From Clostridiales bacterium (GTDB lineage Bacteria > Bacillota > Clostridia > Christensenellales > Aristaeellaceae): a stretch of 64,000 nt of DNA. This document shows, in pieces, positions 28,184-36,113 of the stretch (within the stretch, counting starts at the first letter, position 1; each line of letters starts with the position of its first letter). Made by a program: the position numbers and the translations under genes. The notes below the pieces were generated by a model. That model had not been told where the DNA came from and did not search any database. It was given only the letters and a program-made list of their open reading frames with translations. The stretch spans positions 7,119-71,118 of the forward strand of contig SFET01000013.1 in NCBI GenBank assembly GCA_004557125.1, written 5' to 3'.

Positions 28184-28825
28184 ATGAAGAACGTACTGAA
28201 CTACCAGAGCAGCGAATACGACTGCGGCCCCACCTCGCTGATGAACGCGCTGCGCTACCTGTTCGAGCGCTGCGAGATTCACCCCGAGCTGATCAAGGCC
28301 ATCTCCCTCTACACCCTGGATACCTACAACGAGCAGGGCGAATCCGGCAGGCGCGGCACCTCCCGCACGGCCATGCAGTTTCTCGCCAGCTGGTTCAACC
28401 GCTACGGCGAGAGCAGAAAGTTTCCCATCTCGGCGGCATTCCATGAGAACGAGAGGGTGGTGGTCTCGCCCAACAGCAGCATCACCGGCTGCCTGCAGCA
28501 GGGTGGCGCCGCGGTGGTGCGCTGCCTGCTGGACGGCGATCCCCACTACGTGCTTTTGACCCGCGCGCTGGGCGACGAAATCGGCCTGTTCGATCCCTAC
28601 GCAGTGCACCCCGAGGACTTCCCCGGTGAGAAGCTGCTGGCCGAAGGCGTGCGCATCGTCGACGACCAGCCCTGCGTGATGAACCGCATCGTGAAGATGG
28701 ATGTGCTCAATTCCCAGGGCGAGGGCAACTACGCGATGGGCCGCTTCTGCGACCGCGAGGCCATGCTGCTGTTCAACAAACGGACCCGCCGCACGGAATG
28801 CAACGCGGTGGAATACATGATTTGA
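28184..28825 (+). CDS. C39-like cysteine peptidase-fold protein
   Basis: The protein has 213 residues and no signal peptide. It starts MKNVLNYQSSEYDCGPTSLM, with the Cys of DCGPTS as likely nucleophile; HYVLLTRALGDEIGLFDPY supplies the His and Asp of a C39/papain-like triad. It is the last gene of the M20/peptide-transporter operon, with a 20-base gap to the permease and AAGGAAGG as ribosome site, so a role in cutting or sensing imported peptides is inferred. It could also be inactive. Confidence 0.75.
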   Translation: MKNVLNYQSSEYDCGPTSLMNALRYLFERCEIHPELIKAISLYTLDTYNEQGESGRRGTSRTAMQFLASWFNRYGESRKFPISAAFHENERVVVSPNSSITGCLQQGGAAVVRCLLDGDPHYVLLTRALGDEIGLFDPYAVHPEDFPGEKLLAEGVRIVDDQPCVMNRIVKMDVLNSQGEGNYAMGRFCDREAMLLFNKRTRRTECNAVEYMI

Positions 28826-28832
28826 TGTATAT

Positions 28833-28864
28833 TTGACAACGATTTGATCCAGGCATGCTAAAAT
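28833..28864 (+). promoter_or_regulatory. Possible promoter of the ECF S-component gene
   Basis: TTGACA (28833-28838) and an extended -10 TGCTAAAAT (28856-28864) have a long 20-base spacing, so this promoter is tentative. Confidence 0.4.
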
Positions 28865-28883
28865 GTTCCGGGAGGCAGAAAAA

Positions 28884-29426
28884 ATGAAACATACATCCAC
28901 ATTCAAAATCGTACTTACGGCCCTGTTTGCCGCACTGATCTGCGTCGCAACCATGCTGATTCAGATCCCGATCCCCGCCACCGGCGGCTACGCCAACCTG
29001 GGAGACGGCGTGATCCTGATCGCCGCGTTCCTGCTGCATCCGCTCTACGCGGTGATCGCCGCCGGGCTGGGCTCCATGCTGGCGGACCTGCTGGCGGGCT
29101 ATGCATCCTACGCCCTGGGCACGCTGGTCATCAAGGCGCTCGTCGCACTGATCGCCGCGCTGATCTACAACCGCTTCGGCCGCGGACGCAAAACCGGCGC
29201 GCAGATCGCCGCCATGATCGCCGGCGGCATCGCTGCGGAGCTGATCATGATCCTGGGCTACTTCTTCTACGAGGCGGTGCTGCTGGGCATCGGCATCGGC
29301 GCTGCGGGCGGCATCCCGGGCAACGTCGGCCAGGGCGTCGTGGGCGTGGTGCTGGGCTGCGTGCTCACCCCCATCCTGGCGCGCTCCCGCGAGGTGACGG
29401 AGCTGATGGATCGCACCCGGAAGTGA
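28884..29426 (+). CDS. ECF transporter substrate-specificity (S) component
   Basis: The protein has 180 residues and about five or six membrane helices. ATGGYANLGDGVILIAAFL is the typical S-component motif for vitamin-precursor uptake, and the N-terminal helix contains ALFAALICVATML. S components bind a vitamin or cofactor precursor and share an energising module encoded elsewhere. The ligand is not readable. GGGAGG precedes the ATG at 28884. It lies just after the peptide-transport operon, probably with its own promoter. Confidence 0.88.
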   Translation: MKHTSTFKIVLTALFAALICVATMLIQIPIPATGGYANLGDGVILIAAFLLHPLYAVIAAGLGSMLADLLAGYASYALGTLVIKALVALIAALIYNRFGRGRKTGAQIAAMIAGGIAAELIMILGYFFYEAVLLGIGIGAAGGIPGNVGQGVVGVVLGCVLTPILARSREVTELMDRTRK

Positions 29427-29453
29427 AGCTGTGCGGCGCGCGCCGTACGAAGG

Positions 29454-29476
29454 GCCCCGGCATTTGCCGGGGCTTT
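29454..29476 (+). terminator. Terminator after the ECF S-component gene
   Basis: GCCCCGGCA (29454-29462) pairs perfectly with TGCCGGGGC (29465-29473) over a 2-base centre, followed by only three T. Confidence 0.6.
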
Positions 29477-29518
29477 GCGCATGCTCCGCAAAATCGGTTC
29501 CGCACAAATCCCATTCTG

Positions 29519-29552
29519 CCTATTGACATAGTAGGCAAATTCCGGCTATAAT
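29519..29552 (+). promoter_or_regulatory. Promoter of the cystathionine synthase/lyase operon with putative operator
   Basis: TTGACA (29523-29528) and TATAAT (29547-29552) are 18 bases apart. CCTATTGACATAGTAGG (29519-29535) is an inverted repeat CCTA...TAGG over the -35; GGCAAAT follows. It shares CCTATTGACA with the cysK and metY promoters. Confidence 0.85.
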
Positions 29553-29586
29553 TGGATCAAACGAATGCAGGGGAGGGCGGATCCAT

Positions 29587-29664
29587 ATGAAGAAGCACAC
29601 CGGCATGATGCTGCGAATGTATCCGCGCAGGGTTCTTCCATGCGTCCGCCGCCGAATGCACTGA
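29587..29664 (+). CDS. Met-rich leader peptide (putative attenuator)
   Basis: A 25-codon ORF with 5 Met (M1, M7, M8, M11, M24) and 1 Cys (C19), basic overall; part of it reads KKHTGMMLRMYPRRV. GGGGAGGG lies 9-16 bases upstream. A strong terminator (29676-29708) begins 12 bases after its stop. GTATCC within codons 11-13 (29619-29624) could pair with GGATAC in the terminator arm. It is the first reading frame after the promoter at 29523-29552. Function is inferred. Confidence 0.65.
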   Translation: MKKHTGMMLRMYPRRVLPCVRRRMH

Positions 29665-29675
29665 TGGGTTCCACG

Positions 29676-29708
29676 GGGGGATACCGCATGGGTATCCCCC
29701 TGTTTTTA
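29676..29708 (+). terminator. Attenuator terminator before the cystathionine synthase/lyase operon
   Basis: GGGGGATACC (29676-29685) and GGTATCCCCC (29691-29700) form a perfect 10-base stem with a 5-base loop, followed by TGTTTTTATT. Confidence 0.9.
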
Positions 29709-29761
29709 TTCGTGGAATGCAGATACAGTTTAAAGAAATGCAATTATGGAGGCCGTAAAAA

Positions 29762-30910
29762 ATGAGCAAGCAGATTGAAACCCGATGTATTCACGGTAAT
29801 TCCGATTTCAGTTTCAACGAGGAGACGCGCGCCGTCAGCTTCCCGATCTACCAGACCGCCACCTTCGGCCACATCGGTCTGGGCCACTCCAGCGGCTTTG
29901 ACTACACCCGGGAAAAGAATCCCACGCGCCAGCGCCTGGAGGAGACCATCGCCGCGCTGGAGGGCGCCTGCGACGCGGTTGCCTTTTCCTCCGGCATGGC
30001 GGCCATCAGCGCCTGCTTCGAGCTGTTTCAGCCCGGGGATCACATTCTCTGCTCCGAGGACCTCTACGGCGGCGTCATCCGCCTGATCGATACCATCAGC
30101 ACCAAAAACGGCCTCTCCTTTGACTTTGTGGACACCTCGGACATGGAGACCGTGCGCGCGCACCTTCGCCCGGAGACCCGCGCGCTCTACATCGAAACCC
30201 CCAGCAACCCCATGATGAACATCACCGACCTGCGCGCATGTGCGTCGCTGGCCCGGGAGCGCGGCCTGCTTCTGATCGTGGACAACACCTTCCTCTCCCC
30301 CTATCTGCAAAATCCCATCGCCCTGGGCGCGGACATCGCGCTGCACAGCGGCAGCAAGTTCATCAGCGGACACAACGACACCATCTGCGGCTTCGTGTGC
30401 TGCGCGTCCCGGGATCTGGCCGACCGCGTGCGGCTGATCGCCAAGACCACCGGCGGCGTGCTGGCCCCCTTCGACTGCTGGCTGGTGCTGCGCGGCGTCA
30501 AGACGCTGGCGGTGCGCATGGAGCGCCAGCAGGAGAATGCCCAGGCCGTCGCGGAGTGGCTGGTGCGGCAGCCGCAGGTGAAGCGCGTGTTCTATCCGGG
30601 ACTGGCCGCGCATCCCGGCTACGGGATCAATCGGGGACAGACCCGCGGCGCAGGCAGCATGATCTCCTTCCGCACCGACAGCGTGGAGACTGCGCAGCGG
30701 ATCCTGGAGAAGGTGCGGCTGATCACCTTCGCCGAGAGCCTGGGCGGCACGGAATCGCTGATCACCTACCCCGTGACCCAGACCCACCATGACGTGCCCG
30801 AGGAGATGCGCATACACCTGGGCATCACGGAGACGCTGCTTCGCCTGTCCGTCGGTCTGGAGCACGTGGACGACATCATCGCGGATCTGAAGCAGGCCAT
30901 GGAGGCATGA
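29762..30910 (+). CDS. PLP-dependent cystathionine synthase/lyase family enzyme
   Basis: The protein has 382 residues. The PLP lysine is in HSGSKFISGHND; FSSGMAAISA and YIETPSNPMMNITD are family motifs. The Cys/Met-metabolism family includes cystathionine gamma-synthase, beta-lyase and gamma-lyase; sequence alone does not settle which. Because a PatB-type C-S lyase follows directly (start inside this gene's stop region), gamma-synthase here with beta-lyase next would give a complete transsulfuration step towards homocysteine. It is controlled by the promoter and attenuator upstream. Confidence 0.9.
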   Translation: MSKQIETRCIHGNSDFSFNEETRAVSFPIYQTATFGHIGLGHSSGFDYTREKNPTRQRLEETIAALEGACDAVAFSSGMAAISACFELFQPGDHILCSEDLYGGVIRLIDTISTKNGLSFDFVDTSDMETVRAHLRPETRALYIETPSNPMMNITDLRACASLARERGLLLIVDNTFLSPYLQNPIALGADIALHSGSKFISGHNDTICGFVCCASRDLADRVRLIAKTTGGVLAPFDCWLVLRGVKTLAVRMERQQENAQAVAEWLVRQPQVKRVFYPGLAAHPGYGINRGQTRGAGSMISFRTDSVETAQRILEKVRLITFAESLGGTESLITYPVTQTHHDVPEEMRIHLGITETLLRLSVGLEHVDDIIADLKQAMEA

Positions 30911-30912
30911 GC

Positions 30913-32109
30913 ATGGCGCAATATGACTTCGATCGGCAGATCGATCGCCGGAACACCAACAGCCTGAAGTACGATTTCGCCGTGGAGCGCGGACGCCCGG
31001 CGGACGTGCTGCCGCTGTGGGTGGCGGATATGGATTTCCCCGCGCCCCAGCCCGTGCTGGATGCGCTGCAGCGGGCCGTGGCGCACGGCATCTTCGGTTA
31101 CAGCGAGGTCAAGGGCGCATACTTTGCGGCCGTGGCCGGCTGGTTCGAGCGGAACTTCGGCTGGAGGCCGCAGCCGCAGTGGCTGGTCAAGACGCCCGGC
31201 GTGGTGTTTGCGCTGGCCATGGCCGTGCGCGCGCTGACCCGGCCCGGCGACGCCGTGCTGATCCAGCCGCCGGTGTACTATCCCTTCTTCAGCGTGATCC
31301 GGGACAACAACCGCCGCGTGGCGGAGAGCCCGCTGTGCCTGCGCGACGGACACTACGGGATCGACTTCGAGGACCTCGAGCGCAAAATCGTGGATGCGCA
31401 GGTGAAGCTCCTTCTGCTGTGCAGCCCGCACAACCCGGTGGGCCGCGTGTGGACGTCGGAGGAGCTGCGCCGCATCGGGGAGATCTGCCGCGGGTACGAC
31501 GTCCGGATCGTCTCCGACGAGATCCACTGCGACTTCGCCTTCGCCGGACATCCGCACCGCATCCTCCTGGAGGCTTGCCCGGAGCTGGCCGACCGGACGA
31601 TCGTCTGCACCGCGCCCAGCAAGAGCTTCAACCTGGCCGGCCTTCAGGTCTCCAACATCTGGATCCCCGACGCCGGACTGCGCGCAGCCTTCTTGAAGGA
31701 GATCGACCGCAGCGGCTACTCCCAGCTCAACTGCCTGGGCCTGGTGGCCTGTCAGGCGGCCTACGAGCAGGGCGGCGACTGGCTGGATGCGTGCCGCAGC
31801 TATCTGCGCGAAAATCTGGATTTCCTGCGCGCCTTCCTTCGGGAGCACATCCCGCAGATTCGCCTGGTGGAGCCGGAGGGCACCTACTTCGCCTGGCTGG
31901 ACTGCTCCGGACTGGGTCTGGACAGCGATGCGCTGGACGCGTTCATCGCAAACCGCGCAAGGCTGTGGCTGGACGCCGGGCACATCTTCGGCGGAGGCGC
32001 CGGGCAGTTTCAGCGCGTCGTGCTGGCGTGCCCCCGCACAACGCTTAAACAGGCGCTCGGGCAGCTGAAGCGCGCGGTGGAGGCGCTTTCGTTGCAAAAC
32101 GGAATATGA
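30913..32109 (+). CDS. MalY/PatB-type aminotransferase-fold C-S lyase
   Basis: The protein has 398 residues from the ATG at 30913. VLPLWVADMDFPAP, TPGVVFALAMAV, LCSPHNPVGRVW, SDEIHCDF and PLP lysine in APSKSFNLAGLQ are diagnostic of the PatB/MalY group, which cleaves cystathionine to homocysteine. GGAGG is 7 bases before 30913; the ATG at 30907 overlaps the preceding stop but is too close to that site. It is coupled to the previous gene. Confidence 0.92.
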   Translation: MAQYDFDRQIDRRNTNSLKYDFAVERGRPADVLPLWVADMDFPAPQPVLDALQRAVAHGIFGYSEVKGAYFAAVAGWFERNFGWRPQPQWLVKTPGVVFALAMAVRALTRPGDAVLIQPPVYYPFFSVIRDNNRRVAESPLCLRDGHYGIDFEDLERKIVDAQVKLLLLCSPHNPVGRVWTSEELRRIGEICRGYDVRIVSDEIHCDFAFAGHPHRILLEACPELADRTIVCTAPSKSFNLAGLQVSNIWIPDAGLRAAFLKEIDRSGYSQLNCLGLVACQAAYEQGGDWLDACRSYLRENLDFLRAFLREHIPQIRLVEPEGTYFAWLDCSGLGLDSDALDAFIANRARLWLDAGHIFGGGAGQFQRVVLACPRTTLKQALGQLKRAVEALSLQNGI

Positions 32110-32113
32110 TTGC

Positions 32114-32146
32114 GGCCCGGAACGCCGATGCGTTCCGGGCCTGTTT
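32114..32146 (+). terminator. Terminator after the C-S lyase gene
   Basis: GGCCCGGAACGC (32114-32125) pairs with GCGTTCCGGGCC (32130-32141), followed by TGTTT. It faces the convergent gene ending at 32148. Confidence 0.85.
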
Positions 32147-32147
32147 G

Positions 32148-32996
32148 TCACTTTTCGTCGTTGTAGTGCTCCAGAAAGGAGTGTTTCTCGCCCTTCGTCT
32201 TGTAGCCGGCCATGGTGTCCAGGCAGACGGCGTGGACGCTGTTGAAGATGCTGGTCTCCAGGTTGGGATTGTCCCGGCTCAGGCGGCGCAGCAGGGTCTT
32301 GATCTCCTGGCGCTTGGAACCACCGCCGCCGTTGTCGCACATCGTGCAGTTCTCGGTGAAGCGGCAGGCGCACTGGATGAACTCCAGATCGTTGTAGCGC
32401 TTCCAGTTGAGAATGTCCTCCTCCCGGATGCAGTACATGGGCCGGATCAGCTCCATGCCCTCGAAGTTTGCGCTGTGCAGCTTCGGCGGCATGCCCTGCA
32501 GCTGGGAGCCGTAGAACATGCTCATGACCACGGTCTCCACCACGTCGTTCTTGTGGTGGCCCAGGGCGATCTTGTTGCAGCCCAGCTCCTGCGCCTTGCT
32601 GTACAGATAGCCCCGGCGCATGCGCGCGCACAGATAGCAGGGATTCTCCTCGGCGCTGTTGGCGACGGCGAACACGTCCGTCTCGAATATGGTGATGGGG
32701 ACGCCCAGCAGCGCCGCGTTGCTCTCGATCTTCTGCCGGTTGATCTCGTTGTAGCCGGGATCCATCACCAGAAAGACCAGATCGAAGGGCACGTCGCTGT
32801 GGCGCTGCAGCTCCTGCATCAGCTTGGCCATGAGCATGGAGTCCTTGCCGCCGGAGATGCACACGGCGATGCGGTCGCCCGCCTGAATGAGCTCGTAGCG
32901 CTTGACCGCCGCGACAAAGGGCGTCCACAGCTCCTTGCGGAACTTCTTGTTGATGCTGCGCTCGATCAGCTGCTGCTTCGTCAGTTCCCGGGGCAT
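32148..32996 (-). CDS. TtcA-like tRNA 2-thiolation protein (PP-loop ATPase)
   Basis: The protein has 282 residues. The PP-loop SGGKDSMLMAKL binds ATP; PCYLCARMRRGYLY gives a Cys-x-x-Cys pair, and CACRFTENCTMC a further Cys group, as in Fe-S dependent tRNA thiolases such as TtcA. It probably adds sulfur to a tRNA base, with sulfur from the adjacent cysteine desulfurase. The ATG at 32996 has GGGAGGG upstream and overlaps the desulfurase end by 16 bases. It could also belong to another thiolase subgroup. Confidence 0.88.
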   Translation of the reverse strand: MPRELTKQQLIERSINKKFRKELWTPFVAAVKRYELIQAGDRIAVCISGGKDSMLMAKLMQELQRHSDVPFDLVFLVMDPGYNEINRQKIESNAALLGVPITIFETDVFAVANSAEENPCYLCARMRRGYLYSKAQELGCNKIALGHHKNDVVETVVMSMFYGSQLQGMPPKLHSANFEGMELIRPMYCIREEDILNWKRYNDLEFIQCACRFTENCTMCDNGGGGSKRQEIKTLLRRLSRDNPNLETSIFNSVHAVCLDTMAGYKTKGEKHSFLEHYNDEK

Positions 32997-34114
32997 GAAA
33001 ATCCCTCCCTGTAACATTCGTCGAAGATGGATAGAAAGGCATCGAGCTCCGCAGCGGTGGTGCGGTGGCTCAGGCTGATGCGCCAGGAGTTCAGCGCGTT
33101 CTTGCGGTCATGGCTCACCGCATAGACGGCCCTCGAGGGCGTATTCTCCACCGAGCAGGCGGACTTGACCGACACGCACACGCCCCGCGCGCTCAGCGCC
33201 CGCTGCGCCGCCGCGCCCCGCACGCCCTCCACGCTCAGGTTGAGGATGTGGGGAACCGCGCCTGCGGGGCTGTTGATGCGCAGCTTGGGATAGGCGGAGA
33301 GCGCCGCGCGGAGCCGGTCGTTGTGCGCCTGCACCACCGCCCGTCGATCCTCCAGATTTTCCAAGGCCAGCTCCAGCGCCCTTGCCGCGGCCACCGCCAG
33401 CCCCACCGCGGGCGTGCCGCTGCGGTAGATGGTGGTGCTTGCGCCGCCGTGGATCAGCGGCTCGAGGACCAGGCCCCGGCGCTTGAGCAGCACGCCGCTG
33501 CCGTTCAGGCCGCCAAACTTGTGGGGCGCGAAGCTGAGGGTATCGACGCCCTCGAAGGACAGCGGAATCTTGCCCACCGCCTGGGTCGCGTCCACGTGCA
33601 GCCTGCACTGGGGAAACGCCTTCAGCAGCGACGCGATCTCCGGAACCGGCTGCACCGTGCCCAGCTCGCTGTCCACCCAGCCGACGGCCACCAGCACGGT
33701 GTCCTTCCGCAACAGCGTGCGCAGCTGCTCCACATCGACGGTTCCGTCCCGGCGGATGTCCAGCAGGTCGATCTCCCAGCCTTGCTCCTGCAGCGCTGTC
33801 AGTGCGCCGCTCACCGAGGCGTGCTCCAGCGGCGTGGAGATGATGTGCCGCCCCACGTGGCGCGACGCGCGGGCGATGCCCTTGATGGCCAGGTTGTTGG
33901 CCTCGCTGGCGCCGGAGGTGAGGATGACCTCCTCCGGCAGTGCGCCCATGCGCGCCGCGATGGCCTGCACCGCGCGCTCCATCTCCGATCGGGCCTGCTG
34001 CCCGGCAACGTGATTGGAATTGGCGTTGCCGATGAACGCCCGCTCCGCAGTACAGAAGGCCTCAAGCACCTCGGGATCCGCCGGCATGTTCGCCGAATAG
34101 TCCAGATAAATCAC
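32981..34114 (-). CDS. Cysteine desulfurase (NifS/IscS family)
   Basis: The protein has 377 residues from the GTG at 34114, which has GGGGAGG upstream. It has IYLDYSANMPADPEV, TSGASEANNLAIKG, EHASV, the PLP lysine in SFAPHKFGGLNGSG, and the active Cys in SVKSACSVENTPSR. It takes sulfur from cysteine for Fe-S clusters or tRNA thiolation. It overlaps the TtcA-like gene, so delivery to tRNA is likely. Its promoter has an AGGAAATG box before the -10, similar to the sulfur-gene promoters here. Confidence 0.93.
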   Translation of the reverse strand: MIYLDYSANMPADPEVLEAFCTAERAFIGNANSNHVAGQQARSEMERAVQAIAARMGALPEEVILTSGASEANNLAIKGIARASRHVGRHIISTPLEHASVSGALTALQEQGWEIDLLDIRRDGTVDVEQLRTLLRKDTVLVAVGWVDSELGTVQPVPEIASLLKAFPQCRLHVDATQAVGKIPLSFEGVDTLSFAPHKFGGLNGSGVLLKRRGLVLEPLIHGGASTTIYRSGTPAVGLAVAAARALELALENLEDRRAVVQAHNDRLRAALSAYPKLRINSPAGAVPHILNLSVEGVRGAAAQRALSARGVCVSVKSACSVENTPSRAVYAVSHDRKNALNSWRISLSHRTTAAELDAFLSIFDECYREGFSCPGN

Positions 34115-34181
34115 AGAAAAACCTCCCCGCGCCCGATGCGCAGGGAGGAGCGATGCTCCGGCCGCACAGGGGCACGGAGCT

Positions 34182-34210
34182 ATTATACCGCACATTTCCT
34201 ACAAATTCAA
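34182..34210 (-). promoter_or_regulatory. Promoter of the cysteine desulfurase operon
   Basis: On the minus strand TTGAAT (34205-34210) and TATAAT (34182-34187) are 17 bases apart; the spacer holds GTAGGAAAT. Confidence 0.85.
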
Positions 34211-34218
34211 TTTGTTTT

Positions 34219-34244
34219 CGGGAAAAGCAGCCCGACTTTTCCCG
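34219..34244 (-). terminator. Hairpin after the 34.3 kb gene
   Basis: CGGGAAAAG / CTTTTCCCG, a perfect 9-base stem with an 8-base loop, lies downstream of the minus-strand run ending at 34305. No T run follows on that strand, so terminator function is uncertain. Confidence 0.4.
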
Positions 34245-34304
34245 GGCATCGCGCGCTGCGCTGCGCCTGACTGTGCCCGCCAGGAACCGCTGCCCGAACC
34301 GGGC

Positions 34305-34667
34305 TCATTCCTCCCCGGGCGACTCGTAGAACCGGCCCCGGAAGAAGTTTTCGTTCCCCAGCGGCTTCGCCGTCATCCGGAACAGCACGCAGCCGTCCGG
34401 ACACACCACGTCCTTGACGTACCTGCCGCTGCCGCCGATGTTCTCCAGGCTGCCGCCGCTACGCACCGCCTCCATGATGGGGAACATCAGCAGCATGGTC
34501 TTGGAACAGATGCCCTGGCCGCTCTCATTCACCGGACAGCCGTAGGTGCAGCGGTACCTGTCCCCGATCTCCTCGCCGTTGCGGCAGTAGTGCTCCGTGC
34601 GGTCGCCGCGCAGAAAGCCGGTGACCTCGATCTCCCATTCGTACTCCTCGGCGTACCACTTCTTCAT
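34305..34667 (-). CDS. Small Cys-containing protein, TIGR04076-like
   Basis: The protein has 120 residues. It begins MKKWYAEEYEWEIEVTGFLRG and contains Cys pairs in YRCTYGCPV and VVCPDGCVLFRM, with LLMFPIMEAVRSGG between them. This layout resembles the uncharacterised TIGR04076 family, but I am recalling the pattern, not matching it. GGGGAGG precedes the ATG at 34667. It is the last of a six-gene minus-strand run. Confidence 0.6.
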   Translation of the reverse strand: MKKWYAEEYEWEIEVTGFLRGDRTEHYCRNGEEIGDRYRCTYGCPVNESGQGICSKTMLLMFPIMEAVRSGGSLENIGGSGRYVKDVVCPDGCVLFRMTAKPLGNENFFRGRFYESPGEE

Positions 34668-34705
34668 TCGTCGTTCCTCCCCGCATTTGATCCGGTTCGC
34701 TCACG

Positions 34706-35224
34706 TCACGCCAGTTCGGCTGCCGCGAGCCAGGCCAGCACCCCTGCGAGGTGCTCCTTCGACACGCAGCTGCCACCCTTCGTAAACAGCTGCAGCATCT
34801 GCTCCTCCTCCGCCGTGCGGTCGGCCTTCTTTGCCAGGCGCTTGCCCACGACGCGCCCCATGACGACCATCATGAAGCGGTAGACGCCGTGCAGCCGGGA
34901 CAGATCAAAGCCGCCCTGCAGCGTGAACAGCGGCATGTCCTGCGGCAGGGCATTGGCCTTGCGCACCTCCTCCAGCTGCGAGCCGGTGGCGCCCATGCAC
35001 ACGCCGCAGACCGCGCACACGCGGTAGCGCTTCGCGGCCGCCTTGTAGCCCTTCACCGCGCCGGCCATGAGCCAGCCCAGGTAGAGGATCTCTGTGCCCG
35101 GCTTCAGCTGCGCCGCGGCCGCATTGAGATCATAAACCGGCAGGCCGGTGCTTTCGCCCAGCATGCGGGCATATTCGGCAGTGTAGCCGGTGTTGGATGT
35201 GTAGACGATGGCTTCCGGTTTCAT
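34706..35224 (-). CDS. Flavodoxin-like protein
   Basis: The protein has 172 residues from the ATG at 35224 (GGGAGG seven bases upstream). AIVYTSNTGYTAEYARMLGE is the FMN phosphate-binding loop of flavodoxins, and ILYLGWLMAGAVKGY fits the second strand. CAVCGVCMGATGS adds Cys residues. It could carry electrons or be a flavodoxin-domain enzyme. It lies between the CDP-alcohol phosphotransferase gene and the small Cys protein. Confidence 0.8.
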   Translation of the reverse strand: MKPEAIVYTSNTGYTAEYARMLGESTGLPVYDLNAAAAQLKPGTEILYLGWLMAGAVKGYKAAAKRYRVCAVCGVCMGATGSQLEEVRKANALPQDMPLFTLQGGFDLSRLHGVYRFMMVVMGRVVGKRLAKKADRTAEEEQMLQLFTKGGSCVSKEHLAGVLAWLAAAELA

Positions 35225-35264
35225 TTCCATTCCTCCCGTATGGGCGCGACGCGCCCGGTTCATT

Positions 35265-35780
35265 CTATGTTGCTCCGCGAAGGTGCCGGCACAGCTCGTC
35301 CAGCGCGGCAATCCCCGCCACCGCCGTCGCGAGCGCGCAGTATGCCGTCATCCAGGCGGCGCCCAGCGTGAAGGGCAGCAGAAACACCAGCAGGCCGGTC
35401 AGCTTGTTCAGCGGCGTGTGCAGCGCAGCAAAGCGACGCCTGCGCACGGCAAACGTCGCATAGCAGGCCAGGCGAAGCAGCACCACAATTCCCACGCCCC
35501 ACCACAGCTCCGCGGGCAGCAGCTCCCACAGCACCGGCAGCAGCTTCACGAGCATTGCGGCGTAAAACAGCAGGTCCGCAACGCTGTCCAGCATCGCGCC
35601 GAATCCGCTGGCCGTGCCGGTGGCGCGGGCGATCCGGCCATCCAGCGCATCCGTGACCCCTCCGAAGACGTAGAGCGCAGCAAACGCGCCCGTCTCCGGC
35701 GAGAGCGACAGCAGGCCCGCCGTCGCCGCGATGCGCAGTATCGTCAACAGGTTGGGCAGATTCAGCCGTCCGCCCTGCAT
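35265..35780 (-). CDS. CDP-alcohol phosphatidyltransferase family protein
   Basis: The protein has 171 residues and several membrane helices. The catalytic motif DALDGRIARATGTASGFGAM followed by LDSVAD gives the D-x2-D-G-x2-A-R-x8-G-x3-D-x3-D pattern of CDP-alcohol phosphotransferases, which build phospholipids by moving a diglyceride phosphate from CDP to an alcohol. N-terminal LNLPNLLTILRI is usual for phosphatidylglycerophosphate-synthase-like members. The start at 35780 has only a weak ribosome site. Alcohol substrate unknown. Confidence 0.9.
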   Translation of the reverse strand: MQGGRLNLPNLLTILRIAATAGLLSLSPETGAFAALYVFGGVTDALDGRIARATGTASGFGAMLDSVADLLFYAAMLVKLLPVLWELLPAELWWGVGIVVLLRLACYATFAVRRRRFAALHTPLNKLTGLLVFLLPFTLGAAWMTAYCALATAVAGIAALDELCRHLRGAT

Positions 35781-35854
35781 CCATTCGCCGCGCGCGGACC
35801 CTTTTCCTGCCGGATCCGTGCCCCTGCGGCGATTTCCCGACCGCGCGAACAACG

Positions 35855-36049
35855 TCAGATCCCCACCGGCCTGCGAGGCATGAGAATCAGCGCGATGAGG
35901 TAGACCAGCGCGCCGCTGCCGCCCAGGGCGCAGAACACGATCCACACCAGCCGCACCACGGCGGGATCCACATTCAGATATTCCGCAATGCCACCGCACA
36001 CGCCGCAGAGCATCCTGTTCCGATTCGATCTGTAAAGCCGCTTGTTCAT
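35855..36049 (-). CDS. PspC-domain protein
   Basis: The protein has 64 residues. KRLYRSNRNRMLCGVCGGIA is the PspC signature, followed by AEYLNVDPAVVRLVWI and a membrane helix. PspC proteins take part in envelope-stress sensing. AGGAAAAGG precedes the ATG. Confidence 0.93.
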   Translation of the reverse strand: MNKRLYRSNRNRMLCGVCGGIAEYLNVDPAVVRLVWIVFCALGGSGALVYLIALILMPRRPVGI

Positions 36050-36113
36050 ATCCTTTTCCTCCCATGGGACGCTCCCGCGCCCCGATCCGTTCGTTCAATT
36101 TCCGTTTTGAAAT

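Noticed and set aside
27740..28825. A long frame joining the end of the DppC-type gene to the C39-like gene
   Set aside because: The upstream part is out of frame with the permease and has no motif; the real start at 28184 has a ribosome site.
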